Below, one piece after another: positions 18,899 through 26,595 of a DNA stretch of 38,590 nt; positions within the stretch are counted from its first letter, which is position 1, and each line of letters begins with the position of its first letter. Made by a program: the position numbers and the translations under genes. Origin of the DNA: an uncultured Pseudomonadota bacterium (lineage in GTDB: Bacteria > Pseudomonadota > Gammaproteobacteria > Steroidobacterales > Steroidobacteraceae); the NCBI GenBank assembly GCA_903890265.1, contig CAITAM010000443.1, positions 1 to 38,590 of the forward strand, read 5' to 3'. The notes below the pieces were generated by a model. The model searched no databases, was not told where the DNA came from, and worked only from the letters and a program-made list of their open reading frames with translations.

Positions 18899-19882
18899 TC
18901 AGGGTTCTCCTGCCGCCAGTTCGCCCGCCACCCAGGCGTCTGCCGCCGTCGGCCCGCGAAACGACACCATAAACCCGCAGTGCCCGCCACAGTGTGCCAC
19001 GTGCAGTCTCAGCGCACGGCCAGCCGGCAGGCGCTCGAGGTCGTCGGCGGCAATGATCGGGTCGTCGAGTGCGGCAAGGATACTGGATGGGACCGTGAGG
19101 GACGACAGCCGCTCGCCGGTCAGGGCGTAGCCGTCGAGGTAGCTCTGCAGCGACGGGAATCCGGTGTAGGCGTGAACCAGCCTCTCCGTCATCTCGGTCA
19201 GGGTCGCACCGCCGGCGTGACGGTCGATGTCAGCGTAAAGCCGCGGCCACGCCGCGGCCTTGGCACGCAGCGAGCGCCGCCATTTGCGAATGAAGTAACG
19301 CCGGTACACGCTCGGCCCCGCATCGAGACCGGCGAGGGTTCGCGCCGGATCCAGCACCGGACAAATGGCGAGGGCGCGGTCCACGGTGCCTGCGGGGGCG
19401 TCCGCGGCGACGCGAAGCGCGAAATTGCCGCCGAGCGAGAACCCGACCACCGCCAGGCGGGACGGCGCGTAACGCTCGCGCACGGCTCGGACGGCGCCGA
19501 TCACCTCGGCCAGCCGGCAGGAGTGGAATACGCCGGGGTTCAGCGCGACGCTGCCACCGTGATCGCGCAGGTTGAGGCGCACCACTGCATGGCCCGCGGC
19601 GTGCAGCGTGCCAGCCATCGACAGCACATAGGACGAGTCCGCACTGCCCTCCCAGCCGTGGATGACCACCGCCAGCGCTCGGCCGGCCTGGCCCGCGGCA
19701 TACCAGGCCGACAGGCGGTCGCCGTCACCGCAATCGAGGACCAGCGATTCGCTGCGCGCGAGGAGCGGCCTCGCCCGCGACTGCACGAACAAGCGGCGCG
19801 GCCCCTGGCTGACAAGGATCGTCTGCGCGTGCGGGCCGGCGATCCAGCGCGGCGGACTGAAGCGAAACGGCTGTCGGGTCAC
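18899..19882 (-). CDS. YheT-type alpha/beta hydrolase
   Basis: 327 residues, the usual length of the YheT/ABHD1-3-like family. The N-terminal signature PPRWIAGPHAQTIL is the family hallmark. The oxyanion segment is VVIHGWEGSADSSYV, the nucleophile elbow VGFSLGGNFAL, the acid ALDDPII and the catalytic histidine CGGHCGFM. It is predicted to be a cytoplasmic esterase or lipase; the physiological substrate in bacteria is not established. It begins with GTG overlapping the stop of the membrane-anchored response regulator gene (GTGA), so the two are translationally coupled. That pairing is unusual and gives no clear functional hint. Confidence 0.88.
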   Translation of the reverse strand: MTRQPFRFSPPRWIAGPHAQTILVSQGPRRLFVQSRARPLLARSESLVLDCGDGDRLSAWYAAGQAGRALAVVIHGWEGSADSSYVLSMAGTLHAAGHAVVRLNLRDHGGSVALNPGVFHSCRLAEVIGAVRAVRERYAPSRLAVVGFSLGGNFALRVAADAPAGTVDRALAICPVLDPARTLAGLDAGPSVYRRYFIRKWRRSLRAKAAAWPRLYADIDRHAGGATLTEMTERLVHAYTGFPSLQSYLDGYALTGERLSSLTVPSSILAALDDPIIAADDLERLPAGRALRLHVAHCGGHCGFMVSFRGPTAADAWVAGELAAGEP

Positions 19883-21264
19883 GGTCCGGCAGCGGGCGTA
19901 AAGCGCATCTCCACCAGCTGCTTGGCCATCGCCGCCTGGTTCCAGGTGGCGGCATTCACCTCACCCGCCGGCGGATAGCCGCCACCCTTCGCGTGCGCGA
20001 CATGCTGCAGCACGACGCCGATCCGGCCCTGATCGGTGCGCGCAACCGCGGCGAGGTAGTCGGTAAACGCCGGCGAGGCGCGCTGCGACCCCTTCAGGGC
20101 ATCGTCCGCCGGGTTGCCGAGGACGTCGCAATGGGACGCCGGCATGTCGTCGGGTGCCAGCGCGTAGCCCTCCGCCGGATTGCCGGTCAGGCAGAAGTCG
20201 GCGGCGAAGCTCGTGACTCGTACCGTGCCGCTGGCACCGCGGCGCTCGAGCTCGGTGATGAGACCGCGCAGCGCGCCGAGGCGCGCGTCAGCGAGCGGCA
20301 GCTCGCCGTAGCCGTAATGTTCGATGAGGTTCGTCTCGGCCGCGGGCGGCGTCCCGGCGAGGCCGTTGTCGGTGCGCGGCGCGGCGGCCGCGTCGGGCGC
20401 CGGCGCGGCCGTCCTCGTCGCCTCGGCCTTCGTTGCCTCGACCCTCGTTGCCTCGACGCGCGCGCTCGCCTCGAGGGTCGACACCTGCGCCTCGGCGGCA
20501 CGCCGCGCCGCATGCTCGGACCAGGCAACGTAGCCGCTTACCGCCGACACGAGCGCCAGCAGCACGCAAAGCCACGGCCAGGGATTCGCCCGGTGGGCAA
20601 CCGCCGGCACGGCGGCCGGCGCCGTGACCACGGCGGGCGGCCGCTCGGCCGCGAGGCGCGCCGCCAGTCCGTCGACGGTGCCGAGCAGGAAACGCCTGAG
20701 CTCCGCGGACTGCGCGCTGAACAGCGGCTCCACGGCCTCGCGGAGTGCCGCCGGATCGACGGCCGCCCGGACCACGGCGGCAGGCTCGGCCTCGGGCGCG
20801 GCGGGCGGCGGTGTCGCGTCGAGCAGCAGCGGCTGCTGGGCCGTGTCCTCGACGGTGCCCGACGAGCGTTGCGGCAGCAGGTGCAACTGCTCGAGGGCAC
20901 GGGCGACATCGGCCAGTCCCAGTTGCTTTGGCAGGACGCCGGCGGCACCGAGCGCGCGAGCCTGGCCGAGGTACAGGTCACCCCCCTGGGACGTGTACAT
21001 CAGCACCGGAATACTCGCCGTGCGCGGATCGTTCTTGATCGCCTGGACCGCCTGGAAGCCGTCCATGCTCGGCATCAGATGATCCATGAAGATCACGTCC
21101 GGCCGCGCCTCGCCAAGGCGCGTGAGCGCTTCCTCGGCCGATTCCGCGGTATCTACCGCGAAGTCGTATTTCTCGAGAATCTTGCTGAGTACGACCCGTG
21201 CAGACTTCGAATCATCAACGATCAAAGCGCGCTTCTGCACGTTCCGGGGCACCGAGTGGAGCAA
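19879..21264 (-). CDS. Membrane-anchored response regulator with unknown periplasmic C-terminal domain
   Basis: 461 residues from TTG 21264; GTG at 21240 (giving MQKRALIVDDSK) is an equally good start. Residues 10-125 are a complete receiver: acidic pair DD (17-18), phospho-acceptor Asp61 in FMDHLMPSMDG, the Thr in MYTSQ and Lys113 in LPKQ. After a Pro/Ala-rich cytoplasmic linker comes one hydrophobic segment (about 228-247, WPWLCVLLALVSAVSGYVAW). A Glu/Ala/Thr linker with three five-residue repeats follows, then a C-terminal domain (about 310-461). That domain has two cysteines (358, 379), FAADFCLTGNPAEG and a final NAATWNQAAMAKQLVEMRF. By charge the C-terminal domain should be periplasmic. 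I do not recognise it. No DNA-binding or enzyme output domain is present. It is cotranscribed with the YheT-type hydrolase. Confidence 0.8.
   Translation of the reverse strand: MLHSVPRNVQKRALIVDDSKSARVVLSKILEKYDFAVDTAESAEEALTRLGEARPDVIFMDHLMPSMDGFQAVQAIKNDPRTASIPVLMYTSQGGDLYLGQARALGAAGVLPKQLGLADVARALEQLHLLPQRSSGTVEDTAQQPLLLDATPPPAAPEAEPAAVVRAAVDPAALREAVEPLFSAQSAELRRFLLGTVDGLAARLAAERPPAVVTAPAAVPAVAHRANPWPWLCVLLALVSAVSGYVAWSEHAARRAAEAQVSTLEASARVEATRVEATKAEATRTAAPAPDAAAAPRTDNGLAGTPPAAETNLIEHYGYGELPLADARLGALRGLITELERRGASGTVRVTSFAADFCLTGNPAEGYALAPDDMPASHCDVLGNPADDALKGSQRASPAFTDYLAAVARTDQGRIGVVLQHVAHAKGGGYPPAGEVNAATWNQAAMAKQLVEMRFTPAAGP
20413..20457 (-). repeat. Three tandem 15-bp repeats in the juxtamembrane linker of the response regulator
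   Basis: Three consecutive 15-base units (20413-20427, 20428-20442, 20443-20457) differ at a few positions and encode the repeated five-residue motif VEATR / VEATK / AEATR. The reading frame is kept in multiples of 15, so copy-number change would lengthen or shorten the periplasmic linker without breaking the gene. Confidence 0.75.
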
Positions 21265-21337
21265 GTGGAGTCCGATCTTACCTGATCCCCCGCCGCCGTC
21301 TCCTGCCGGCGGCCGCTACCCGCCGTCCAGCGGGTAT

Positions 21338-22234
21338 TCAGCCAAAGCGCGCTGCGGTGATCTCGCCGTCGACCACGCCGACCACGCCGCCCCCGACCCG
21401 GACCTCGATCGCACGGCTGGTGCGGATCGCCCGCAAATGCAGCAACGACGGCCGCGCGAGATGGGCACCCTGCTCGACCCGGACCGCCACCGCATCGTCA
21501 CCGCAGTAACCGGTCTCAACGAGCCAGGCCGCGAGGCACGCGCCCGCACTGCCGGTGGCCGCGTCTTCGGCCTCACCGAAATAGTCGAAGAACGCCCTGG
21601 CCGAAAAGTCGCTGCGCCGGTCGGCGCCGCCGGGGGCAAAGGCAAACACGGCCCGCGCCTCGACCCGGTCGGACACGCCCTTGAGCGCGGCGAGGTTAAG
21701 CACCGCGCGCGCGAGAGCCGCACGGGTCCGCACCGGCACGATGAGATAGCCAAGCCCCGCGGTCACCTCAAGGGCCGGATGCCTGCCGTCGATGTCCGCG
21801 GCCTTCAGCCCGAGCAGGTCCCCGGCTTGTTTGCGCGTCAGCGCGCCGCCGATCGCAGGCACCGGGTGTCGCATCCAGTACAGCTCGCGTGAGCCCGACT
21901 TTTCCAGCACCACCGGGACCCGCGCGGCCGGGAAGTCCAGCATGATGCGCCTCGTCTGCGGGCTGCTCACGAGCTGGCGCAGGACGTGCGCCGTGCCAAG
22001 CGCGGGATGACCGGCGAAGGGCAGTTCGCGCACGGGGGTAAAAATTCGCACGGGCCAGGCGCCGCGGACCGGCGCCGTCGCCGTTACAAAGGTCGTCTCC
22101 GAGAAGTTCATCTCGCGTGCGAACGACAGCATTTGCCGGCTGCTGAGTCCGTCCGCACCCAGCACGACGGCCAGTGAGTTGCCGGCAAACGGCTTGTCGG
22201 TAAAGACGTCGACGATGTGAAGCTTGCGCCGCAT
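21338..22234 (-). CDS. PhzF-family isomerase/epimerase-like protein
   Basis: 298 residues from ATG 22234 (MRRKLHIVDVFTDKPFAGN). The upstream in-frame start at 22282 would add 16 residues without family similarity. PhzF proteins have two diaminopimelate-epimerase-like halves. The catalytic Glu46 is in EMNFSETTFV, the first-half motif is LPFAGHPALGTAHVL, and the second-half motif EDAATGSAGACLAAWL is intact. PhzF itself isomerises a phenazine precursor, but most family members lie outside phenazine clusters and have unknown substrates; no phenazine gene is nearby. It stands alone between the response regulator gene and yadH. A possible -10 (TATATC) lies upstream on the minus strand near 22315. 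Confidence 0.92.
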   Translation of the reverse strand: MRRKLHIVDVFTDKPFAGNSLAVVLGADGLSSRQMLSFAREMNFSETTFVTATAPVRGAWPVRIFTPVRELPFAGHPALGTAHVLRQLVSSPQTRRIMLDFPAARVPVVLEKSGSRELYWMRHPVPAIGGALTRKQAGDLLGLKAADIDGRHPALEVTAGLGYLIVPVRTRAALARAVLNLAALKGVSDRVEARAVFAFAPGGADRRSDFSARAFFDYFGEAEDAATGSAGACLAAWLVETGYCGDDAVAVRVEQGAHLARPSLLHLRAIRTSRAIEVRVGGGVVGVVDGEITAARFG

Positions 22235-22352
22235 GGGACACCTGCAGAGGTAGGATCCCAGAGAGTAGGCAAACGCGCGCACGGCGACCGCGAAACAACT
22301 CGCGTTTCCGCACTTGATATAACGCGCGCGGCGAAGTGCGCGCCGACCAGGC

Positions 22353-22376
22353 CCGACGCACCGGATGGCGCGTCGG
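22353..22376. repeat. GC-rich stem-loop downstream of yadH
   Basis: CCGACGC at 22353-22359 pairs with GCGTCGG at 22370-22376 over a 10-base loop that can add two further pairs. It begins about 10 bases after the yadH stop in the minus direction. There is no T run, so it may be a transcript-end stabiliser rather than an intrinsic terminator. Confidence 0.4.
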
Positions 22377-22385
22377 TGACGGGAC

Positions 22386-23192
22386 CTACTCCCGAAGCCC
22401 CGTGCCGCGGTTCATCAGGGTGACGGCGACCGCGAACAGCGCGGCCGCGAGCGCCGTCATGATCGCAATACTCAGCGTCACGTCGACGTCCGAGACGCCG
22501 AGGAAGCCGTAGCGGAAGCTGTTCACCATGTACAGGATCGGGTTCAGGTGCGATGCGCGCTGCGCCCACGGCGGCAGCAGGCTGATCGAGTAGAAGACCC
22601 CGCCAAGGTAGGTGAGCGGCGTGAGGATGAACGTCGGGAACCAGGAAATGTGATCGAAGTTCTTGGCAAACACGCCGTTGATGAAGCCGCCCAGCGAAAA
22701 CGTGATGGAGGTCAGCAGCACCGCCAGCACGATGATGCCGACATGATGGACCGTCAGGTGGGTGAAAAACAGCGCAACGACCGTCACGCAGCCGCCGACG
22801 AGGAAGCCGCGCACGAGACCGCCCGTGACGTAACCGAGGACGATCAGCCAGTTCGGCAGCGGTGAGACGAGGAGTTCCTCGATGTGTTTACCGAAGCGGG
22901 CACCGAAGAAGGAGGAGACCACGTTGCCGAAGGAGTTGGTGATGACGGACATCATGATCAGTCCGGGCGCGATGTACTGCATGTAATCGTAGCCCCCCAT
23001 CGCGCCGATCCGCTTGCCGATGAGGCTGCCGAAGATGACGAAGTAGAGTGTCGCCGTCACGGCCGGCGGCAGGAGCGTCTGCGCCCAGATGCGGACGATC
23101 CGATGGAACTCGCGCCGGACAATCGTCTCGAACCCGATCCAGTCCTTGCGCGCAATGCTGCCGGCGACGCCCGGTACGCGGTTGTCGCTCAC
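22386..23192 (-). CDS. yadH: ABC-2 type exporter permease, YadH-like
   Basis: 268 residues with six predicted membrane segments after an amphipathic N-terminal region (FETIVRREFHRIVRIW), the standard ABC-2 permease plan. Typical family stretches include LPPAVTATLYFVIFGSLIG, ARFGKHIEELLVSPLP and the LNPILYMVNSFRYGFLG near the end. The start GTG at 23192 overlaps the yadG stop (GTGA), so the two are coupled and form one exporter in the inner membrane. The E. coli YadGH substrate is not known, and none can be read here. A polysaccharide, lipid or drug is possible. Confidence 0.94.
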   Translation of the reverse strand: MSDNRVPGVAGSIARKDWIGFETIVRREFHRIVRIWAQTLLPPAVTATLYFVIFGSLIGKRIGAMGGYDYMQYIAPGLIMMSVITNSFGNVVSSFFGARFGKHIEELLVSPLPNWLIVLGYVTGGLVRGFLVGGCVTVVALFFTHLTVHHVGIIVLAVLLTSITFSLGGFINGVFAKNFDHISWFPTFILTPLTYLGGVFYSISLLPPWAQRASHLNPILYMVNSFRYGFLGVSDVDVTLSIAIMTALAAALFAVAVTLMNRGTGLRE

Positions 23193-24121
23193 GACGCCGC
23201 CCCTTCGGCAGGTGTGTGGCTGACGAGGCGCATGAAGAGTTCCTCGAGCCGGTTGACCTTGTTACGCATCGAGACGGTGTCGATGCCCTGCGCGGCAAGC
23301 CGGACGAAGATGTCATTCAGGCCACGGTCCTTGGTCACGTCGATCTCCAGCGTGTTCGGATCCACGAGCCGACAGGCGTAGCCCGCCAGCACTGGCGCAG
23401 CCGACAGCGGCGCACGCACGTTGACGACGAAGGTTTCCGCCTGCAGCTTCATGAGCACGTTGCTCATGAGGTCGTTTTCGATGATGCGGCCCTTGTCGAT
23501 GATCGCCACCTGGCGGCAGAGCGTCTCGGCCTCCTCGAGGTAGTGGGTCGTCAGGATGATCGTCACGCCACGCTCGTTCGTTTCCCGCAGAAACTCCCAC
23601 ATCGTCCGGCGGATCTCGATATCCACCCCGGCGGTGGGTTCATCGAGTATCAGGAGCTGCGGTTCGTGCACGAGCGCTCGCGCAATCATCAGCCGGCGCT
23701 TCATCCCGCCCGAGAGGGCGCGGGCAATGCTGTTGCGCTTCTCCCACAGACTCAGCTTCTTCAGGTAGGTCTCCGCGCGCTCCCGCGCGATGTGCCGCGG
23801 AATGCCGTAGAACCCTGCCTGGTTGGTCAGGATCGACTCGCAGGTCTCGAACTGGTTGAAGTTGATTTCCTGCGGCACCACGCCGATGCACGACTTGGCC
23901 CGTTCGAGCTCCGTGTCGATGTCGTAGCCAAAGACCGAGACGCGCCCACCGCTCTTGCGCACCAGCGAGGTGACAATGCCGATCGTCGTGGTCTTGCCGG
24001 CGCCGTTCGGGCCGAGCAGGGCGAAGAAGTCGCCCGGCCGGACCCGAAGGTCAATGCCCTTCAGCGCCTCGACCCCGTTGGCGTAACGTTTGGTCAGCTG
24101 AGCGATCGCAAGAGCGTCCAT
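23189..24121 (-). CDS. yadG: ABC exporter ATP-binding protein, YadG-like
   Basis: 310 residues, closely matching E. coli YadG as remembered (308). Walker A is GPNGAGKT (37-44), the signature motif is LSGGMKRRLMIARAL, Walker B is LLILDEPTAGVD, and the H-loop is TTHYLEEAE. The C-terminal extension has the family ending SMRNKVNRLEELFMRLV. It powers the YadH permease encoded directly downstream. The ATG at 24121 follows GAGG with 5 bases of spacing. It is 83 bases downstream of the unknown 217-residue gene on the same strand, which may share its transcript. Confidence 0.95.
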   Translation of the reverse strand: MDALAIAQLTKRYANGVEALKGIDLRVRPGDFFALLGPNGAGKTTTIGIVTSLVRKSGGRVSVFGYDIDTELERAKSCIGVVPQEINFNQFETCESILTNQAGFYGIPRHIARERAETYLKKLSLWEKRNSIARALSGGMKRRLMIARALVHEPQLLILDEPTAGVDIEIRRTMWEFLRETNERGVTIILTTHYLEEAETLCRQVAIIDKGRIIENDLMSNVLMKLQAETFVVNVRAPLSAAPVLAGYACRLVDPNTLEIDVTKDRGLNDIFVRLAAQGIDTVSMRNKVNRLEELFMRLVSHTPAEGAAS

Positions 24122-24204
24122 GGAGCCTCAATTACGCGGAAGTGCGCGCAGGGTACGGTGTCGCCGCGCCCAACCGCAACTCAGCAGAGCCCGGTCACTG
24201 GCCG

Positions 24205-24858
24205 TTAAGGGCGCTTCGGCCCGCCGCTTTGGCGCTTGGGCAGGCTGTCCGCCGCGAGGAGCTGCAGCCCAAGGAGGCGCACCGCCGTCAGCTGCTGGAC
24301 GTTGCCGGTGGCGGCCGCGTCGGCCAGTGCCAGCCAAAAGCCCGTGTGGTCCGGCCAGCGAGCGCCGACAAACGGCGCGACCGACTCGGCGACCCCGTCC
24401 AGTGCAGTCAGCGGCAGGCCACGCCAGACATCCACCACCGCGGGCGCCACGCCGAGCGCGAGGGGTGCTGCCTGGTCGCGCGCCCTGACCAGGTGCCAGG
24501 TGAGGAAAACGGCCAGGCGGCAAAACGCAGCCAGCGGCGCGGCGGCGGGGACCGCGCCGTGGCCGCCGCCCACCACCCGACGCCAGAAGGCCGCGTCGTC
24601 AAAGCGCAGATCGAACAGCGGAAACGGGCTTTCCGCGGCGACGGTGAGCGCCTGCGGCGGCAGTGACGCGAGCAGGCCGGCGGCGCCGAACGCGCCAGTC
24701 CGGCCGGCAGGATCGGGCCCCTCCGCGCGGGGAATGACGGCGAAGAAGGCTCGATTGAGGTCGTGCAGGGTGCGCACCATCTGCGAATCGAGCACGCGCC
24801 GATTGCCGGGGACCAGGGGCGCGCCCTGGTCGCGAACGCCGTCGGTAGGCAGCCACAT
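24205..24858 (-). CDS. Unrecognised 217-residue protein divergent from the FlhC-like gene
   Basis: I do not recognise the family. The ATG at 24858 (MWLPTDGVRDQGAPLVPG) is preceded by GGAG with 8 bases of spacing. Alanine- and leucine-rich helices dominate: DSQMVRTLHDLNRAFFAVIP near the N-terminus, SPFPLFDLRFDDAAFWRRVV in the middle, LAAFCRLAVFLTWHLVRARD and WPDHTGFWLALADAAATGN later. There is no signal peptide, and one moderately hydrophobic helix (AFCRLAVFLTWHL) is not clearly membrane-spanning. The divergent arrangement with the FlhC-like regulator over a shared 128-base region suggests co-regulation or a partner role; this is inference. The C-terminus ends in a basic KRQSGGPKRP tail. Confidence 0.75.
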   Translation of the reverse strand: MWLPTDGVRDQGAPLVPGNRRVLDSQMVRTLHDLNRAFFAVIPRAEGPDPAGRTGAFGAAGLLASLPPQALTVAAESPFPLFDLRFDDAAFWRRVVGGGHGAVPAAAPLAAFCRLAVFLTWHLVRARDQAAPLALGVAPAVVDVWRGLPLTALDGVAESVAPFVGARWPDHTGFWLALADAAATGNVQQLTAVRLLGLQLLAADSLPKRQSGGPKRP

Positions 24859-24933
24859 GGATTGGTCTCCGCGCCGTTTCTCTGGAATTGGAGCCGAAAT
24901 CGTCGCTGGTCGGACACCCAAGCCCAACGTATA

Positions 24934-24957
24934 TTTTTGGTGTATTTATACCAAAAA
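24934..24957. promoter_or_regulatory. AT-rich inverted repeat in the divergent control region (possible operator)
   Basis: TTTTTGGT at 24934-24941 and ACCAAAAA at 24950-24957 are perfect 8-bp inverted arms around GTATTTAT. Flanking TATA/ATA extends the symmetry imperfectly. In a genome this GC-rich, a 30-base block of almost only A and T is conspicuous. It lies 30 bases before the FlhC-like ATG and 76 bases before the divergent ATG, so it could be an operator or hold both promoters. No named consensus fits. Confidence 0.6.
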
Positions 24958-24986
24958 ATAACCGCCCGACGACCGAGGGGAACGCG

Positions 24987-25559
24987 ATGCGCCTGACGGA
25001 TGACCGCTACAGCCGCGACTGGCGGCGGATGGAACTGGCCGTGCGAATGATCGGCCACGAGGCGCGCACCGGCACGATCCGGCAGTGGACGGGGCTGTCG
25101 GACGACCGAATCCGCAAGCTCTACCGCACGTACCTCGAGTCCGCCCCGGCCACCACCCCGGTGCGCCGGCACCGCGGCAAAACCCCGACCCAGACCGGTT
25201 ATTTCCTGCGCAACCGCGAACTGCGGCGGCACGCGGCGCTGCTTGCCGGCATCTATACGCGGCTTGGATTGCTCGATCTCGACGCGGTGACCGGCCTTCC
25301 GGTTCGCCGCGGTCCCCCGCTCGCGTGGGCGCCGCTCGCGCTGACCGCCTACGAGGCCTACCTTGATCTGTGTCCGGCGGTGCGCATTTCCTTCGAACAC
25401 GCGAGCCAGCTACTGAACGCGCTGTGGATCGCCACCGAGCTCGATCTGGCACCCTGCTGCCGGTGCTCGGCCCTGATGCTGGTCGACCGGCTGCGTCGTT
25501 CGGCGAGTCCGTGCACCTTTTGTGAGACACCGGCGCCCGGCGGTTCGGCAGACGGCTGA
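24987..25559 (+). CDS. FlhC-family transcriptional regulator (orphan, no FlhD seen)
   Basis: 190 residues from ATG 24987 (GAGGGG 6 bases upstream), versus 192 for E. coli FlhC. The N-terminal block RRMELAVRMIGHEARTGTIR followed by WTGLSDDRIRKLYRTYL matches the FlhC region LAMELITLGARLQML..LSRGRLIKLYKEL. The central AYEAYLDLCP matches the AYRLYLEQCP of FlhC. The C-terminal zinc site is kept: CCRC (157-160) and CTFC (176-179), as in the four-cysteine zinc centre of FlhC. FlhC normally binds DNA as a complex with FlhD to activate flagellar class II genes. No FlhD or flagellar gene is present here; instead the gene faces the unknown 217-residue protein. A role in motility is therefore not established. 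Confidence 0.8.
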   Translation: MRLTDDRYSRDWRRMELAVRMIGHEARTGTIRQWTGLSDDRIRKLYRTYLESAPATTPVRRHRGKTPTQTGYFLRNRELRRHAALLAGIYTRLGLLDLDAVTGLPVRRGPPLAWAPLALTAYEAYLDLCPAVRISFEHASQLLNALWIATELDLAPCCRCSALMLVDRLRRSASPCTFCETPAPGGSADG

Positions 25560-25588
25560 GCGACTGTCGAGAGAATGCAGCACAGGTA

Positions 25589-25613
25589 ACGCTAGACTCC
25601 TCACGCTAGACTC
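25589..25613 (+). repeat. Two direct copies of ACGCTAGACTC upstream of nudC
   Basis: Identical 11-mers lie at 25589-25599 and 25603-25613, 14 bases apart start to start, within the 91-base gap before nudC. TAGACT within them could serve as a -10 box, but no -35 is visible at 17 bases. GCTAGACTC also occurs at 11549-11557 before the hybrid kinase gene. Confidence 0.45.
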
Positions 25614-25650
25614 GCCGCAGGCCCGCGCAGATCCCGACGGTGACCCCGCC

Positions 25651-26595
25651 ATGCACGATCGATCCCCTCGCCGCGCCCCGCACCTGTACGCGGGACCTTA
25701 TCTCGACCGCGGCGGCGACAAGCGAAAGGACGCGGCGTGGATCGAGGCCGCCCTGCACGCGCCGCAGGCCCGCTTTGTGCCGGTCTGGCGCAGCCTGAAC
25801 CTCGTGACCGTCAGTGACGCACGGCGGGCCGTGCTCTACCCGAAAGCCGCGATCAGCCCCTGGCTGTCGCACCAGCCCCCCATCTTTCTCGGCCAGTTCC
25901 GCGAACACGCGTGTTTCGCCGTGGAACTGCCGGCGACCGATCAGCCGTCGCTGGAGGGTGACTTCGTCGACCTGCGCCTGGCGGGCGGCGACCTCGAGGC
26001 GGACGAGGCGGGCCTGCTGGCCTACGCGCGGGCTCTGGTTTACTGGCGCTCCCGGCACCGGTTCTGCGGTGCCTGTGGCGCCGCCACGCGCCCGACGGAT
26101 GGCGGGCAGGTGATGACCTGCACGAGCGAATCCTGCGCGCAGCAGAGCTTTCCGCGCCTTGACCCGGCCATCATCGTGCTGGTGTCGGACGGTGAGCGGG
26201 CCCTGCTCGGCCGCCAGGCCTCGTGGCCTGCGGGGCGCTACTCGACGCTCGCGGGATTCGTCGAGCCGGGGGAGTCGCTGGAAGACGCGGTCGTGCGCGA
26301 GGTGGCCGAAGAGGCGGGCGTCGCCGTCACCCACCTCCACTACCACTCGTCCCAGCCCTGGCCGTTTCCGTCGTCGCTGATGGTCGGCTTTGAGGCCGGT
26401 GCCGCGGCTGACGAGCCGGTGGTGGGTGAAGAGCTTGAGGACGCGCGCTGGTTCACCCGCGCAGAGATCGCCGCGGGCGTCATCAAGCTGCCACCGAGGC
26501 TGTCGATCTCGTTCCGCCTCATCGAGCACTGGTACGACGCCGAGGGCTACAGCCTCGGTACGGATCTGGACAGGCTGGCAGGCCGCGCTCGTTGA
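25651..26595 (+). CDS. nudC: NAD(H) pyrophosphatase / NAD-decapping Nudix hydrolase NudC
   Basis: 314 residues from ATG 25651, with GGTGA upstream. NudC cleaves NADH to NMNH and AMP and removes NAD caps from RNA. The zinc ribbon is visible as FCGACG and MTCTSESC (four cysteines). The Nudix box is GFVEPGESLEDAVVREVAEEAG, interrupted nowhere. The diagnostic NudC element SQPWPFPSSLM follows it. The N-terminal domain is longer than in E. coli (257 residues total there), as in other NudC proteins with a full NUDIX-like N-terminal domain. Its stop overlaps the TTG start of the next gene (TTGA), implying coupled translation. Confidence 0.94.
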   Translation: MHDRSPRRAPHLYAGPYLDRGGDKRKDAAWIEAALHAPQARFVPVWRSLNLVTVSDARRAVLYPKAAISPWLSHQPPIFLGQFREHACFAVELPATDQPSLEGDFVDLRLAGGDLEADEAGLLAYARALVYWRSRHRFCGACGAATRPTDGGQVMTCTSESCAQQSFPRLDPAIIVLVSDGERALLGRQASWPAGRYSTLAGFVEPGESLEDAVVREVAEEAGVAVTHLHYHSSQPWPFPSSLMVGFEAGAAADEPVVGEELEDARWFTRAEIAAGVIKLPPRLSISFRLIEHWYDAEGYSLGTDLDRLAGRAR

